From CAZKRU01 sp964555235 (GTDB taxonomy: Bacteria > Verrucomicrobiota > Verrucomicrobiia > Methylacidiphilales > CAMAQI01), in NCBI GenBank assembly GCA_964555235.1, contig CAZKRU010000065.1, positions 1 to 25,426 of the forward strand: 25,426 bases of DNA, given 5' to 3'. Shown in pieces: positions 13,122-20,505 of this stretch. The notes beneath the pieces are model-generated. The model had not been told where the DNA came from. It did not search any database and saw nothing but the letters and a program-made list of their open reading frames with translations. The translations under genes and the position numbers were made by a program. Positions within the stretch are counted from its first letter, which is position 1; each line of letters opens with the position of its first letter.

Positions 13122-15599
13122 CTACTTCACTACGAAATTCATCAGCTTATTCGGAACGAAAATCGTTTTCACCATGGTTTTGCCTTCGATCCACGGTTTG
13201 ACGCTTTCGCAAGCGAGTGCGGCGGCACGAACGGTCTCTTCATTCGAATCAATCGGAAGAAGGACCTTTCCTCGGAATTTTCCAAGTACCTGAATGACGA
13301 TTTCAACTTCCGACTTCAGAAGGTACTTCGCTTCGGCTTTGGGCCATTCGGTTTGTGAAACCAATCCGTTGTATCCCAGTCGTTCGTAAAGTTCTTCCGT
13401 CACATGCGGAGCAAAGGGAGAGAGGAGGCGGAGCAGGGTTTGGAGTGCCGTTCGAGGACGTTTTTCTTCCTTGGTCAGATCGTTGACGAGAATCATGAGC
13501 TGCGCGATGGCGGTGTTAAACGAAAGCTTTTCCAGATCGTCGGTGACTTTCTGAATCGTTTCGTGGATTCGACGCAGCAATGCTTCGGATGGGGCATCGT
13601 CAGAGAGACGTGCGCTGAGTTCCCATTCCCCGGCTTGATTTTCTTCCATGATGAGTCGCCAGACGCGACCGAGAAAACGATAGACCCCTTCGACTCCCTG
13701 GGAAGACCACGGCTTCATCTGTTCGAGCGGCCCCATGAACATCTCGAAAAGGCGAACGGCATCCGCGCCATATTCCGCGACGACTTCATCGGGGTTTACG
13801 ACGTTACCGACAGATTTGGACATTTTCTGATTATCTTCGCCGAGAATGATTCCTTGATTCACGAGTTTGTAGAACGGCTCCGATGTCGAAACGACACCGA
13901 GATCAAAGAGGACCTTGTGCCAAAATCGGGCATAGAGCAGGTGAAGCACGGCATGTTCCGCGCCGCCGATGTAAAGATCGATTCCTTTGGGGCCCATCCA
14001 ATATTTTTCAACGGCAGGATCGATCAACTTCTGGTCGTTCTTGGCGTCGCAATAACGAAGGTAGTACCAGCAGGAGCCACCCCATTGGGGCATCGTGTTG
14101 GTTTCGCGCGTTCCGCCGTCGGGTGTTTGCAGCCATTCTTTGGCTTTGCTCAGGGGAGCCAGACCTTCGGGACTCGGTTTGAAATCGTCGAGCTCCGGTA
14201 ATTCCAGAGGAAGTTCGGATTCCGAAATCGCTTCGTGCTTTCCATTTTTCCAAACGATCGGGAACGGTTCCCCCCAATAGCGCTGTCGGGAGAAGAGCCA
14301 GTCGCGGAGTTTGTATTTGCAGGAACGACGCCCGAGTTTTTTTTCTTCGAGCCAGTCGATCATCGTCGCCTTGGCTTTGGCAGTCATTAAGCCGTTGAGG
14401 AAATCGGACTGAACGGCCATTCCTTCGCCGGAGAAACAAGCCGAGGCGGGTTCTGAATTTTCTTTCGGACCGCCTGCGGGACGAATGACTTCGACGATGG
14501 GGAGCTGAAAGGTTTGTGCGAATTCGTGATCCCGTTCGTCATGGGCGGGAACTGCCATGATCGCGCCGGTGCCGTAGCCCATGAGAACGTAGTCGGCGAT
14601 CCAGATCGGGATTTTGGATTGATTGACCGGGTTGATGGCGTACGTGCCGGTCCAGACGCCCGTTTTCGTTTTGGCCAGTTCCGTTCGTTCGAGATCACTT
14701 TTGGCTGAAATTTCCTTTTGATAGGAGATCACCGCATTGGATTGAGCGGAGGCAGTGATTTTTGAAACGAGCGGGTGTTCCGGCGAGAGGACGAGATAGG
14801 TTGCCCCAAAGAGCGTATCCGGCCGTGTCGTGTAAACGGTGATCGTCTCCGAATATCCATCGATTCCGAAATCGACCTCGGCTCCTTCGCTCCGGCCGAT
14901 CCAGTTGCGTTGCATCTCTTTGAGCGAGTCAGGCCAGTCGAGCGTGTCGAGATCTTGAAGGAGCCGATCGGCGTACGCGGTAATTTTGAGCATCCACTGA
15001 CGCAGGGGACGTCGTTCAACCGGATGACTGCCACGTTCCGAGCGGGGACCTTCGGAAGTCGGAAGAACTTCTTCGTTGGCGAGTACCGTGCCGAGAGCGG
15101 GGCAATACCAGACGGGAGCTTCGGAGACGTAAGCCAAACCTTTTTTGTAGAGCTGAAGAAAAATCCATTGGGTCCAGCGATAATACTTCGGATCGGTCGT
15201 GTCGATTTCGCGATTCCAATCGTAGGAAAATCCCATCATCCGGATCTGTCGCTTGAAATTGGAAATATTTTTCTCCGTCGTAATTCGAGGATGCGTCCCG
15301 GTCTGAATCGCATATTGCTCCGCAGGAAGTCCAAAGGCATCCCATCCCATCGGGTGTAGGACGTTGAATCCTTGCATCCGTTTGTAACGCGAAACAATAT
15401 CGGTCGCCGTGTAGCCTTCGAGATGTCCGACGTGCAGACCGGCTCCGGAGGGATAGGGGAACATATCGAGAACGTAATACTTCGGTTTCTCGGAACCAGC
15501 CTCGCCCGGATTGGCGGCTCGGAATGCATTTTTCTCATCCCAGCGGCCTTGCCACTTCGGTTCAAAATCGGTGAATGGGTACTGTTTTCGCATCTGCAT
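13122..15599 (-). CDS. leuS: Leucyl-tRNA synthetase
   Basis: 825-residue class I aminoacyl-tRNA synthetase that charges tRNA-Leu with leucine in the cytoplasm. The HIGH motif appears as HVGH (56-59) after FPYPSGAGL, and KMSKS is at 592-596 within DNQKMSKSVGN. The CP1 editing domain is present (VYTTRPDTLFGATYLVLSP). RDWLFSRQRYWGEPFPI and the C-terminal anticodon domain with PHVTEELYERLGY complete a bacterial-type enzyme of usual length. The ATG at 15599 has a TAATGA -10-like hexamer 10 bases upstream and a weak TTTTCC 17 bases before that. It is transcribed divergently from the NodZ-like gene. Confidence 0.97.
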   Translation of the reverse strand: MQMRKQYPFTDFEPKWQGRWDEKNAFRAANPGEAGSEKPKYYVLDMFPYPSGAGLHVGHLEGYTATDIVSRYKRMQGFNVLHPMGWDAFGLPAEQYAIQTGTHPRITTEKNISNFKRQIRMMGFSYDWNREIDTTDPKYYRWTQWIFLQLYKKGLAYVSEAPVWYCPALGTVLANEEVLPTSEGPRSERGSHPVERRPLRQWMLKITAYADRLLQDLDTLDWPDSLKEMQRNWIGRSEGAEVDFGIDGYSETITVYTTRPDTLFGATYLVLSPEHPLVSKITASAQSNAVISYQKEISAKSDLERTELAKTKTGVWTGTYAINPVNQSKIPIWIADYVLMGYGTGAIMAVPAHDERDHEFAQTFQLPIVEVIRPAGGPKENSEPASACFSGEGMAVQSDFLNGLMTAKAKATMIDWLEEKKLGRRSCKYKLRDWLFSRQRYWGEPFPIVWKNGKHEAISESELPLELPELDDFKPSPEGLAPLSKAKEWLQTPDGGTRETNTMPQWGGSCWYYLRYCDAKNDQKLIDPAVEKYWMGPKGIDLYIGGAEHAVLHLLYARFWHKVLFDLGVVSTSEPFYKLVNQGIILGEDNQKMSKSVGNVVNPDEVVAEYGADAVRLFEMFMGPLEQMKPWSSQGVEGVYRFLGRVWRLIMEENQAGEWELSARLSDDAPSEALLRRIHETIQKVTDDLEKLSFNTAIAQLMILVNDLTKEEKRPRTALQTLLRLLSPFAPHVTEELYERLGYNGLVSQTEWPKAEAKYLLKSEVEIVIQVLGKFRGKVLLPIDSNEETVRAAALACESVKPWIEGKTMVKTIFVPNKLMNFVVK

Positions 15600-15687
15600 G
15601 GAACCGGTGTCATTAGCACCGAGAGGCGGAAGGGAAAAGCACTTTATTTGACGGAGGGGGGGATTACTGCTTTTCTAAGGAGACCTT

Positions 15688-16554
15688 TTGAAGGCCACCC
15701 CCGAGATGATCAAACACATCCATTTTTTAAGCAGCAATGCCGAGATCGGATTCTTCGCTTACTATTTTCAAGCGCTGGACTGTTTGCATCGATTTGCTTC
15801 GCCGGAAACTCCGGTCTTTATCAATTTTGAGAATTCGCTCTCGTACTATGATCCGTCGGTTCGGGAGACATCGAATCTCTGGGAATATACCTTTGAGCAG
15901 CCAATGTTGGATCAGGTGCGACTCCTCGAGCTTTTGAATGGCGGAGTAGATTTTACGACGCGCGAATTTCAGGGGGACCATCTGTATGGCATCGATTCGA
16001 TCAATCACTGTTATAAGAAAAGTGATGCGTTGATCCAACTCACCCGAGATTTGGTGAAGAAGTATATCAAAATCAAAGTGCCCATTCGTGAAAAGATCGA
16101 AAAGTTTTACCAACAGAAGATGAGGGAGAAAAAGATTTTGGGGGTCAACAAACGTGGTACCGAACACTACATTTCAGGACATGGGCGGGGCCAGGGACAT
16201 CTTTTAACCTATGACTATTATTTTTCAAAAATCGATCCGCTTCTGGAGAGTGAACGCTTTACGCATCTTTACCTCACGACGGATGAAGAGAAGTCCGTTG
16301 AGGTCTTTGAGAAAAAATACGGAAATCGGTTGATTTATCGCGCGGAGTCCTTTCGTTCGGTGAGCGGAAAAGATATTACGCATTGCTTCGAAGGGGGGCG
16401 CTATAAAATTGCGGAGGATGCATTGATTGATGCGTATCTCCTTTCTTATGCCGATCATGCGGTGCTGACCTCATCGAACCTGGTCATTGCGGCGATAACC
16501 TTTAATGATCGAATCACGTATGAGTTCATTGATTCGCATTTGAAGTATGATTGA
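15688..16554 (+). CDS. Putative NodZ/O-fucosyltransferase-like glycosyltransferase
   Basis: 288 residues. The C-terminal half resembles the GT23/GT65/GT68 fold of NodZ and protein O-fucosyltransferases. GVNKRGTEH (152-160) fits the basic donor-binding motif, normally G-V-H-x-R-x-T-D. THLYLTTDE (192-200) and a final DAYLLSYADHAVLTSSN segment (248-264) are where that group has A-T-D-D and a D-x-x-x-L-(S/A)-x-C-x-x-x-(I/V)-x-(S/T)-x-S motif. Such enzymes move fucose or a related sugar from a nucleotide sugar. The N-terminal 140 residues were not recognised. An AAGGAG site 5 bases before TTG at 15688 is the best Shine-Dalgarno site in the window and sets this start; an ATG follows at 15706. The substrate is unknown. 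Confidence 0.6.
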   Translation: MKATPEMIKHIHFLSSNAEIGFFAYYFQALDCLHRFASPETPVFINFENSLSYYDPSVRETSNLWEYTFEQPMLDQVRLLELLNGGVDFTTREFQGDHLYGIDSINHCYKKSDALIQLTRDLVKKYIKIKVPIREKIEKFYQQKMREKKILGVNKRGTEHYISGHGRGQGHLLTYDYYFSKIDPLLESERFTHLYLTTDEEKSVEVFEKKYGNRLIYRAESFRSVSGKDITHCFEGGRYKIAEDALIDAYLLSYADHAVLTSSNLVIAAITFNDRITYEFIDSHLKYD

Positions 16555-16567
16555 AAAAACCTTTTTT

Positions 16568-16701
16568 TCGCGCAGAGACCGCCGAGATTGCGGAGAAAAC
16601 CTGGATTCCCAGAGGAACGCAGGAATTTTGCCCGCGAAACACGCGAAAGAGACGTCGCCTCCAACTCCCCACCCGGTTTCACTTCGGCGACCTCCGCGCG
16701 A
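16568..16701. repeat. Hairpin element with arms of 9-base GAG-ended units (convergent junction 4)
   Basis: The left arm from 16568 has three phased units of the form NNNGCNGAG. The right arm (16684-16701) is inverted; TCGCGCAGAGACCGCCGA pairs with it at 15 of 18 positions. The loop (16610-16680) holds a second 9-base motif, NCGCGAAAN, twice at about 16632-16648, without an inverted partner. It lies between the NodZ-like gene and the cyclo-ligase gene. Confidence 0.7.
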
Positions 16702-16718
16702 GATACTTCTGAAAGATT

Positions 16719-17273
16719 TTAGAAGTTCGTTAAGATACGCGATTCGGTGAGGATGAGAGTCAGTGGCTGATCGTGGGGCTCGGTAAAAAGCTCTGGGAGT
16801 TCCTGGCAGTCGAAGAAGAGTCCGATGCGCGGAACGGCGGGGGGAAGTTCGGCCAAAACTCGGTCGTAATACCCTCCGCCCCGTCCGAGGCGATTTCCTT
16901 TTGAATCGAAGGCGACCCCGGGAACCAAGATCAGATCGGCTTGGGCGAGTTTGACTTCGGGAGCGTGATCGGGAGGTTCCGGGACTTTGGATGCTCGGGG
17001 TTGAAGGTCGCTCCAGTTGCCGATTGAATGCCAGGTCAATCCGGAAGCGGTGACTTTGGGAAAGACTCCGGTTCGAATCCCCTTCGCTTGGAAGATCGCT
17101 TCAATGGAGGGTTCGGAAGGAAGGGGAGCGAAGAGGAAAACGGTTTTTGCCTTTTGAAAAAGAGAGTGAGTGAGGAGGCGCTGGCAGAGGGCGTGCGAGG
17201 CTTGAAGTCGCGCTTCGGGGGGGAGCGCATTGAGGGCGATTCGGGCGAGACGGCGCTGCTCGGCTTTTTCCAT
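16719..17273 (-). CDS. 5-formyltetrahydrofolate cyclo-ligase
   Basis: 184-residue cytoplasmic enzyme that converts 5-formyl-THF to 5,10-methenyl-THF using ATP, returning stored folate to one-carbon metabolism. The signature LVPGVAFDSKGNRLGRGGG followed by YYDR is complete. The N-terminal KAEQRRLARIALNAL matches the usual K-x-x-x-R motif. Length is normal. The ATG at 17273 lies 10 bases after a TGTTAG hexamer, which has TTGCGT 17 bases before it (17312-17307), so the leader would be very short. Its promoter region overlaps that of the divergent metallo-hydrolase. Another folate-binding protein, YgfZ, is in the window but not adjacent. Confidence 0.93.
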   Translation of the reverse strand: MEKAEQRRLARIALNALPPEARLQASHALCQRLLTHSLFQKAKTVFLFAPLPSEPSIEAIFQAKGIRTGVFPKVTASGLTWHSIGNWSDLQPRASKVPEPPDHAPEVKLAQADLILVPGVAFDSKGNRLGRGGGYYDRVLAELPPAVPRIGLFFDCQELPELFTEPHDQPLTLILTESRILTNF

Positions 17274-17330
17274 GGGTCAAAGGCTAACAAGATTGAGATT
17301 TGAAACACGCAAAAAAGGTAGAAATTCCGA

Positions 17331-17359
17331 TTTCCATGAGAAGAATCTTCCTCTAGGTT
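17331..17359 (+). promoter_or_regulatory. Promoter of the metallo-hydrolase gene, apparently leaderless
   Basis: TTTCCA (17331-17336), 17 bases, TAGGTT (17354-17359), then 8 bases to GTG at 17368. The -10 box and the 8-base gap match hisF (TAGGGT). This supports the GTG over the much earlier in-frame start at 17230, which would lie inside the divergent cyclo-ligase gene. Confidence 0.45.
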
Positions 17360-17367
17360 TTTCGGCG

Positions 17368-18237
17368 GTGAAAGTAAAAAAGGCGACGCGCTGGAATCAG
17401 CGGAATTTTATTACAGAGGTGCTGATTCCCTCCCTATTTGCTCGACGCAAAGGGGATCAGCGGAAGCCTTCGTTCCCCAAGCTCGAAGGGAATCAGATCT
17501 GTGTGACGTGGATCGGGCATGCTTCGTTTTTGATTCAAACGGCGAAGCACAACATTTTGATTGATCCGAATTGGGCGAATTGGGTCTTCGTGGTGAGACG
17601 ATTGCGAAAGGCGGGAGTTGCCTTGCGGGATCTTCCGGCGATTGATCTCGTCCTGGTGACGCATGCTCACTTCGATCATCTCCATCGGAAAAGTTTGAGA
17701 CAGATCGCCGCCCGTCAGCCGATTTTTGTTCCGACCGGGGTTGGAAATCTGGTGCATGATCTTGGATTTGAGCGAGTGCACGAGATGAGTTGGTGGGAGT
17801 CGATCGACTTTCGCGGATTAAAGATCACCTTTACCCCGGCGAAGCATTGGGGCGCGCGGATGGTGACGGATCGTCATCGCGGCTACGGCGGATTTCATAT
17901 TCAATACAAGGATCGGTCGGTTTATCACTGTGGGGATTCGACCTATTTTGAGGGATTTCAAGAGATCGGGAAAAAGTTGAAGCCGGAAATTGCCCTCCTG
18001 CCGATTGGTGCCTATGAGCCTCCCTCCTTTCGGGATCATCACATGAATCCGGAGCAAGCGGTCACGGTTTTTCACGAGCTGAAATCAAAATTCATGGTAC
18101 CGATGCATTACGGAACGTATCGAATGAGTTATGAGCCGCTGCACGAGCCTGAGCAGAGACTTTTGGCGGCGGCAGCGCAGGAGGGGATTTTGCACAAGGT
18201 TCGATTTTTAATTGAGGGTCTCCCTCAGATTTTCTGA
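17368..18237 (+). CDS. Metallo-beta-lactamase-fold hydrolase, NAPE-PLD/UlaG-like
   Basis: 289 residues from the GTG at 17368. Metal-binding T-H-A-H-F-D-H-L is at 98-105, preceded by VTWIGHASFLIQTAKHNILIDP. Further ligands or family motifs are PAKHWGARM, VYHCGDSTYF, LPIGAYEP with HHMNPEQAV, and MHYGTYRMSYEP. These place it in the COG2220 branch with N-acyl-phosphatidylethanolamine phospholipase D, which hydrolyses phosphodiesters, and UlaG lactonase; the substrate here cannot be told. No signal peptide is seen, so it is probably cytoplasmic. The gene ends 2 bp before the HD-domain gene, so the two are co-translated. An upstream start at 17230 is rejected because of overlap with the divergent gene and its promoter. 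Confidence 0.87.
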   Translation: MKVKKATRWNQRNFITEVLIPSLFARRKGDQRKPSFPKLEGNQICVTWIGHASFLIQTAKHNILIDPNWANWVFVVRRLRKAGVALRDLPAIDLVLVTHAHFDHLHRKSLRQIAARQPIFVPTGVGNLVHDLGFERVHEMSWWESIDFRGLKITFTPAKHWGARMVTDRHRGYGGFHIQYKDRSVYHCGDSTYFEGFQEIGKKLKPEIALLPIGAYEPPSFRDHHMNPEQAVTVFHELKSKFMVPMHYGTYRMSYEPLHEPEQRLLAAAAQEGILHKVRFLIEGLPQIF

Positions 18238-18239
18238 AG

Positions 18240-18842
18240 ATGAATGCCCCCAATTTAATATTTGAAACGGAAAAAATGATGGAACGGTATGAAACCGAGC
18301 CTCTCCATGTAAAACAAGTCTGTCGCCTGGCCCTTCGGATTTTTGATTTACTCAGTTTTTGGCATCACCGAGGAGATTCGGACCGGCGTCTTTTGGAGTC
18401 AGCCGCATTGCTTCACGATACCGGTTGGTCCCAGACATCGGATGGATCCGGACATCATAAATGGAGCGCGCGTCTGATTATGGAGTATCCCTGGGTTTCT
18501 CTTCCCAAAGAAGAAGTGGCGGTCCTGGCTCAAATTGCCCGGTATCATCGCAAAGCACTTCCTTCGAGCGAGCATGAGGATTTTCAAAGACTTTCCGCCA
18601 AGAATCAACGTCGCGTGAGTGAGTTGGCCGCGATCCTTCGCGTGGCGGACGGTTTGGATCGAACCCATCGGCAACGGGTCCAGCAAGTCCATCTGAAAGT
18701 TGCTCCGGAGGAACAACGCTGGATTTTTCGAACGGATGCTTCCGATCCCATCCCTGCAGAATTGACTATGGCGAAAGCGAAGGCCGATTTATTGGAGATG
18801 CTGGCCGGAATGGAAGTCGTTTTTCCTCCGGGGGATGCTTAA
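18240..18842 (+). CDS. HD-domain protein resembling the C-terminal domain of Ppx/GppA
   Basis: 200 residues. Metal-binding residues typical of the HD superfamily are visible: HVKQVCRLA, the HD pair (ALLHDTGW, His59-Asp60), HHKWSARLI, and a late Asp in LRVADGLDRTHRQRV. The layout is that of the helical HD region at the C-terminus of exopolyphosphatase/GppA phosphatases, but the ASKHA phosphatase half is missing, so it is a free-standing version. A phosphohydrolase or nucleotide-binding role is possible, and the natural substrate is unknown. It begins 2 bp after the metallo-hydrolase gene, so the two probably work in one process. It converges on the AraC gene at 19013. Confidence 0.8.
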   Translation: MNAPNLIFETEKMMERYETEPLHVKQVCRLALRIFDLLSFWHHRGDSDRRLLESAALLHDTGWSQTSDGSGHHKWSARLIMEYPWVSLPKEEVAVLAQIARYHRKALPSSEHEDFQRLSAKNQRRVSELAAILRVADGLDRTHRQRVQQVHLKVAPEEQRWIFRTDASDPIPAELTMAKAKADLLEMLAGMEVVFPPGDA

Positions 18843-18988
18843 ATCTGAGTCATAGCAGAGGTAATCTGCAGGCAGGCACACAGCACAAAGCCGAGAACGG
18901 ATACTGAAGTGACAATGCCAAGCGTGAGCTTCGAAATGGAATCATGTCTTGCAGGGGTAGGGGGGATGATTTTGTAGTTGTCCCTAAT
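18839..18988 (-). pseudogene. Start-less frame for a short proline-then-membrane peptide
   Basis: The minus strand has an open frame of 50 codons reading NYKIIPPTPARHDSISK, then a hydrophobic segment of about 20 residues (LGIVTSVSVLGFVLCACLQI). This looks like a real small membrane protein. No ATG, GTG or TTG lies between the upstream stop (18989-18991) and the hydrophobic part; ATT at 18988 is the only near-start codon. It is either a decayed gene or uses a rare start. Its stop overlaps the end of the HD gene on the other strand. Apart from this, the 18843-19012 gap shows nothing. Confidence 0.3.
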
Positions 18989-19012
18989 TTAAAAATCAAA
19001 CCGCTTTTTAAC

Positions 19013-19870
19013 CTACCGATTCGAATGTCGGTAAACCAATGGCGAGACGCCGTAGGTTCGATTGAAGGCGCGGACGAAGGAGGTTGACGTACTGAAGCCG
19101 ACTTGAATGGCGATATCGGAAACTTTCAGATTCGTCGTTCGAAGAAGACGGGCCCCTTCGTCGAGGCGTGATTTTCTCAAAACTTTTCCTGGCGTTTCTC
19201 CCCACTGTTCCTTGAGTTTGCGAGTCAAGTAAGCACGGGAATAGCCCATTTGCTCAGCGAGATCTTTGATGCTGGCGGGATTGTATTGAGTGCCAGAACT
19301 TTGACTCGGAGGGTCTTGAAGGGCGGTGGAGAGAGAGGGGCTGCTTTTTTCAACTTCGATCCACCAGGAATTGAGCCAGTCGAAGGTGAGTGCAGACCAT
19401 TCGTGAGCAGGCCGTGCCGGTTGTTGCCGCAGGGCGTTGACGATCCCAATCGCTTTTTGTACGGCGGGACTTTGAAGGGAGAGGGTTTGGAAGTGACCAA
19501 ATTTGTGGATGACGTAATCGAGAATCGAAAGTGCCGGAGCCCCCGAAAGATTGATGTAGAGAAAATTCCAAGGAAGCCCTTTCGGGTCTGCCAGGAGCGC
19601 CCCTTGATCGGGTTTTCGAATCGCGATCACACGTCCGGGATGGAGAAGATGCCGCTGTTGATCTTTTTTGTAATAACCGTGTCCGGCGAGGGTGATGAGC
19701 CAGCATCCTTCAGGATCTGGAGCATTGATGAAAAAGGATTTGAAGTGATGGGTCTCTTTGAGAAGGAGATCCTGACAACGATCAATGCGAAAATGCGGAC
19801 CATCCCATCCGGGGACCTCTGGTTTTAAGATCCCCTGTGCCAACGGAGTGGAAAGGGGGGCAGGATTCAT
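19013..19870 (-). CDS. AraC-family transcriptional regulator with cupin-type sensor domain
   Basis: 285 residues from the ATG at 19870, which overlaps the cmk stop as ATGA; an earlier in-frame start (19897) would overlap cmk by 31 bp. The N-terminal ~150 residues look like an AraC ligand-binding cupin (WLITLAGHGYYKKDQQRHLL, HPGRVIAIRKPDQGAL, PWNFLYINLSG). The C-terminal ~100 residues carry two helix-turn-helix motifs, SIKDLAEQMGYSRAYLTRKL and VSDIAIQVGFSTSTSFVRAF, then YGVSPLVYR. It is the last gene of the hisC-tyrA-aroA-cmk run. The coupling suggests joint expression; whether it controls this operon or distant, perhaps sugar-related, genes cannot be seen. Confidence 0.88.
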   Translation of the reverse strand: MNPAPLSTPLAQGILKPEVPGWDGPHFRIDRCQDLLLKETHHFKSFFINAPDPEGCWLITLAGHGYYKKDQQRHLLHPGRVIAIRKPDQGALLADPKGLPWNFLYINLSGAPALSILDYVIHKFGHFQTLSLQSPAVQKAIGIVNALRQQPARPAHEWSALTFDWLNSWWIEVEKSSPSLSTALQDPPSQSSGTQYNPASIKDLAEQMGYSRAYLTRKLKEQWGETPGKVLRKSRLDEGARLLRTTNLKVSDIAIQVGFSTSTSFVRAFNRTYGVSPLVYRHSNR

Positions 19871-20505
19871 GCGCCTGCTCTTAAAGCTCCCAGCCACTCC
19901 TCCACCGTAAGAACCGCCTGCTCGATGGTGAGATGTGTGGTGTCGATGCGAATGGCCCCCGGGGCGACTTGAAGCGGGGCTGCTTTGCGACTCTGATCGA
20001 TCTGATCACGCTTTTTAATGGAATCACTTTCCCCTTGAGCCTCACGGCGCTGGCTTCGGACTTCTTCGTGCGCGTCGATGTAAAATTTGTAGGGCGTTTC
20101 GGGAAAGACAACCGAGCCCATGTCGCGGCCTTCCATCACCACGGGATGATCTTTGGCGAGTTGACGTTGAGCCGCAACGAGCACTTTTCGAACTTCCGGG
20201 ACAGCGGCAACGATGGAGACAAATTGATTTACCTTGGCGTCGCGTACATGAGGGAGCGGATCGATTCCATCGAGACGAAGCCAGAGCCGTTTTGCATCAA
20301 CTCGAGCTTCCACTTGGAGGGTCTGCATTCGGGCTGCAATTGCCATCGCTTCCATGGCAATTCCTTCCTCGATAAATTTCCAAGTCACCGAGCGATACAT
20401 CGCTCCGGTATTGATAAAAGCCCAGCCGAGATGTTCGGCGATATGGCGCGCCACCGTACTTTTCCCGGAGGCGGCAGGTCCATCAATGGCGATGACCGTA
20501 CTCAT
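19867..20505 (-). CDS. cmk: Cytidylate kinase
   Basis: 212-residue cytoplasmic kinase that phosphorylates CMP and dCMP. The P-loop DGPAASGKST is at residues 8-17. NTGAMYR, MEGRDMGSVVFP and the lid with RDQIDQSRKAAPL are family-typical. The start is the ATG at 20505, which overlaps the aroA stop as ATGA; a longer frame to 20634 adds 43 residues without family resemblance and lies inside aroA. The aroA-cmk pairing is common in bacteria, often followed by rpsA; here an AraC regulator follows instead. Confidence 0.95.
   Translation of the reverse strand: MSTVIAIDGPAASGKSTVARHIAEHLGWAFINTGAMYRSVTWKFIEEGIAMEAMAIAARMQTLQVEARVDAKRLWLRLDGIDPLPHVRDAKVNQFVSIVAAVPEVRKVLVAAQRQLAKDHPVVMEGRDMGSVVFPETPYKFYIDAHEEVRSQRREAQGESDSIKKRDQIDQSRKAAPLQVAPGAIRIDTTHLTIEQAVLTVEEWLGALRAGA

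Noticed and set aside
13404..14201. Long plus-strand frame inside leuS
   Set aside because: It is the mirror of leuS, whose motifs are complete on the other strand.
18953..18986. GGTAGGG...GTCCCTA as another copy of the 70-base palindromic element
   Set aside because: The distance is too short and the inner CTCTCCGAG segment is missing; likely chance.
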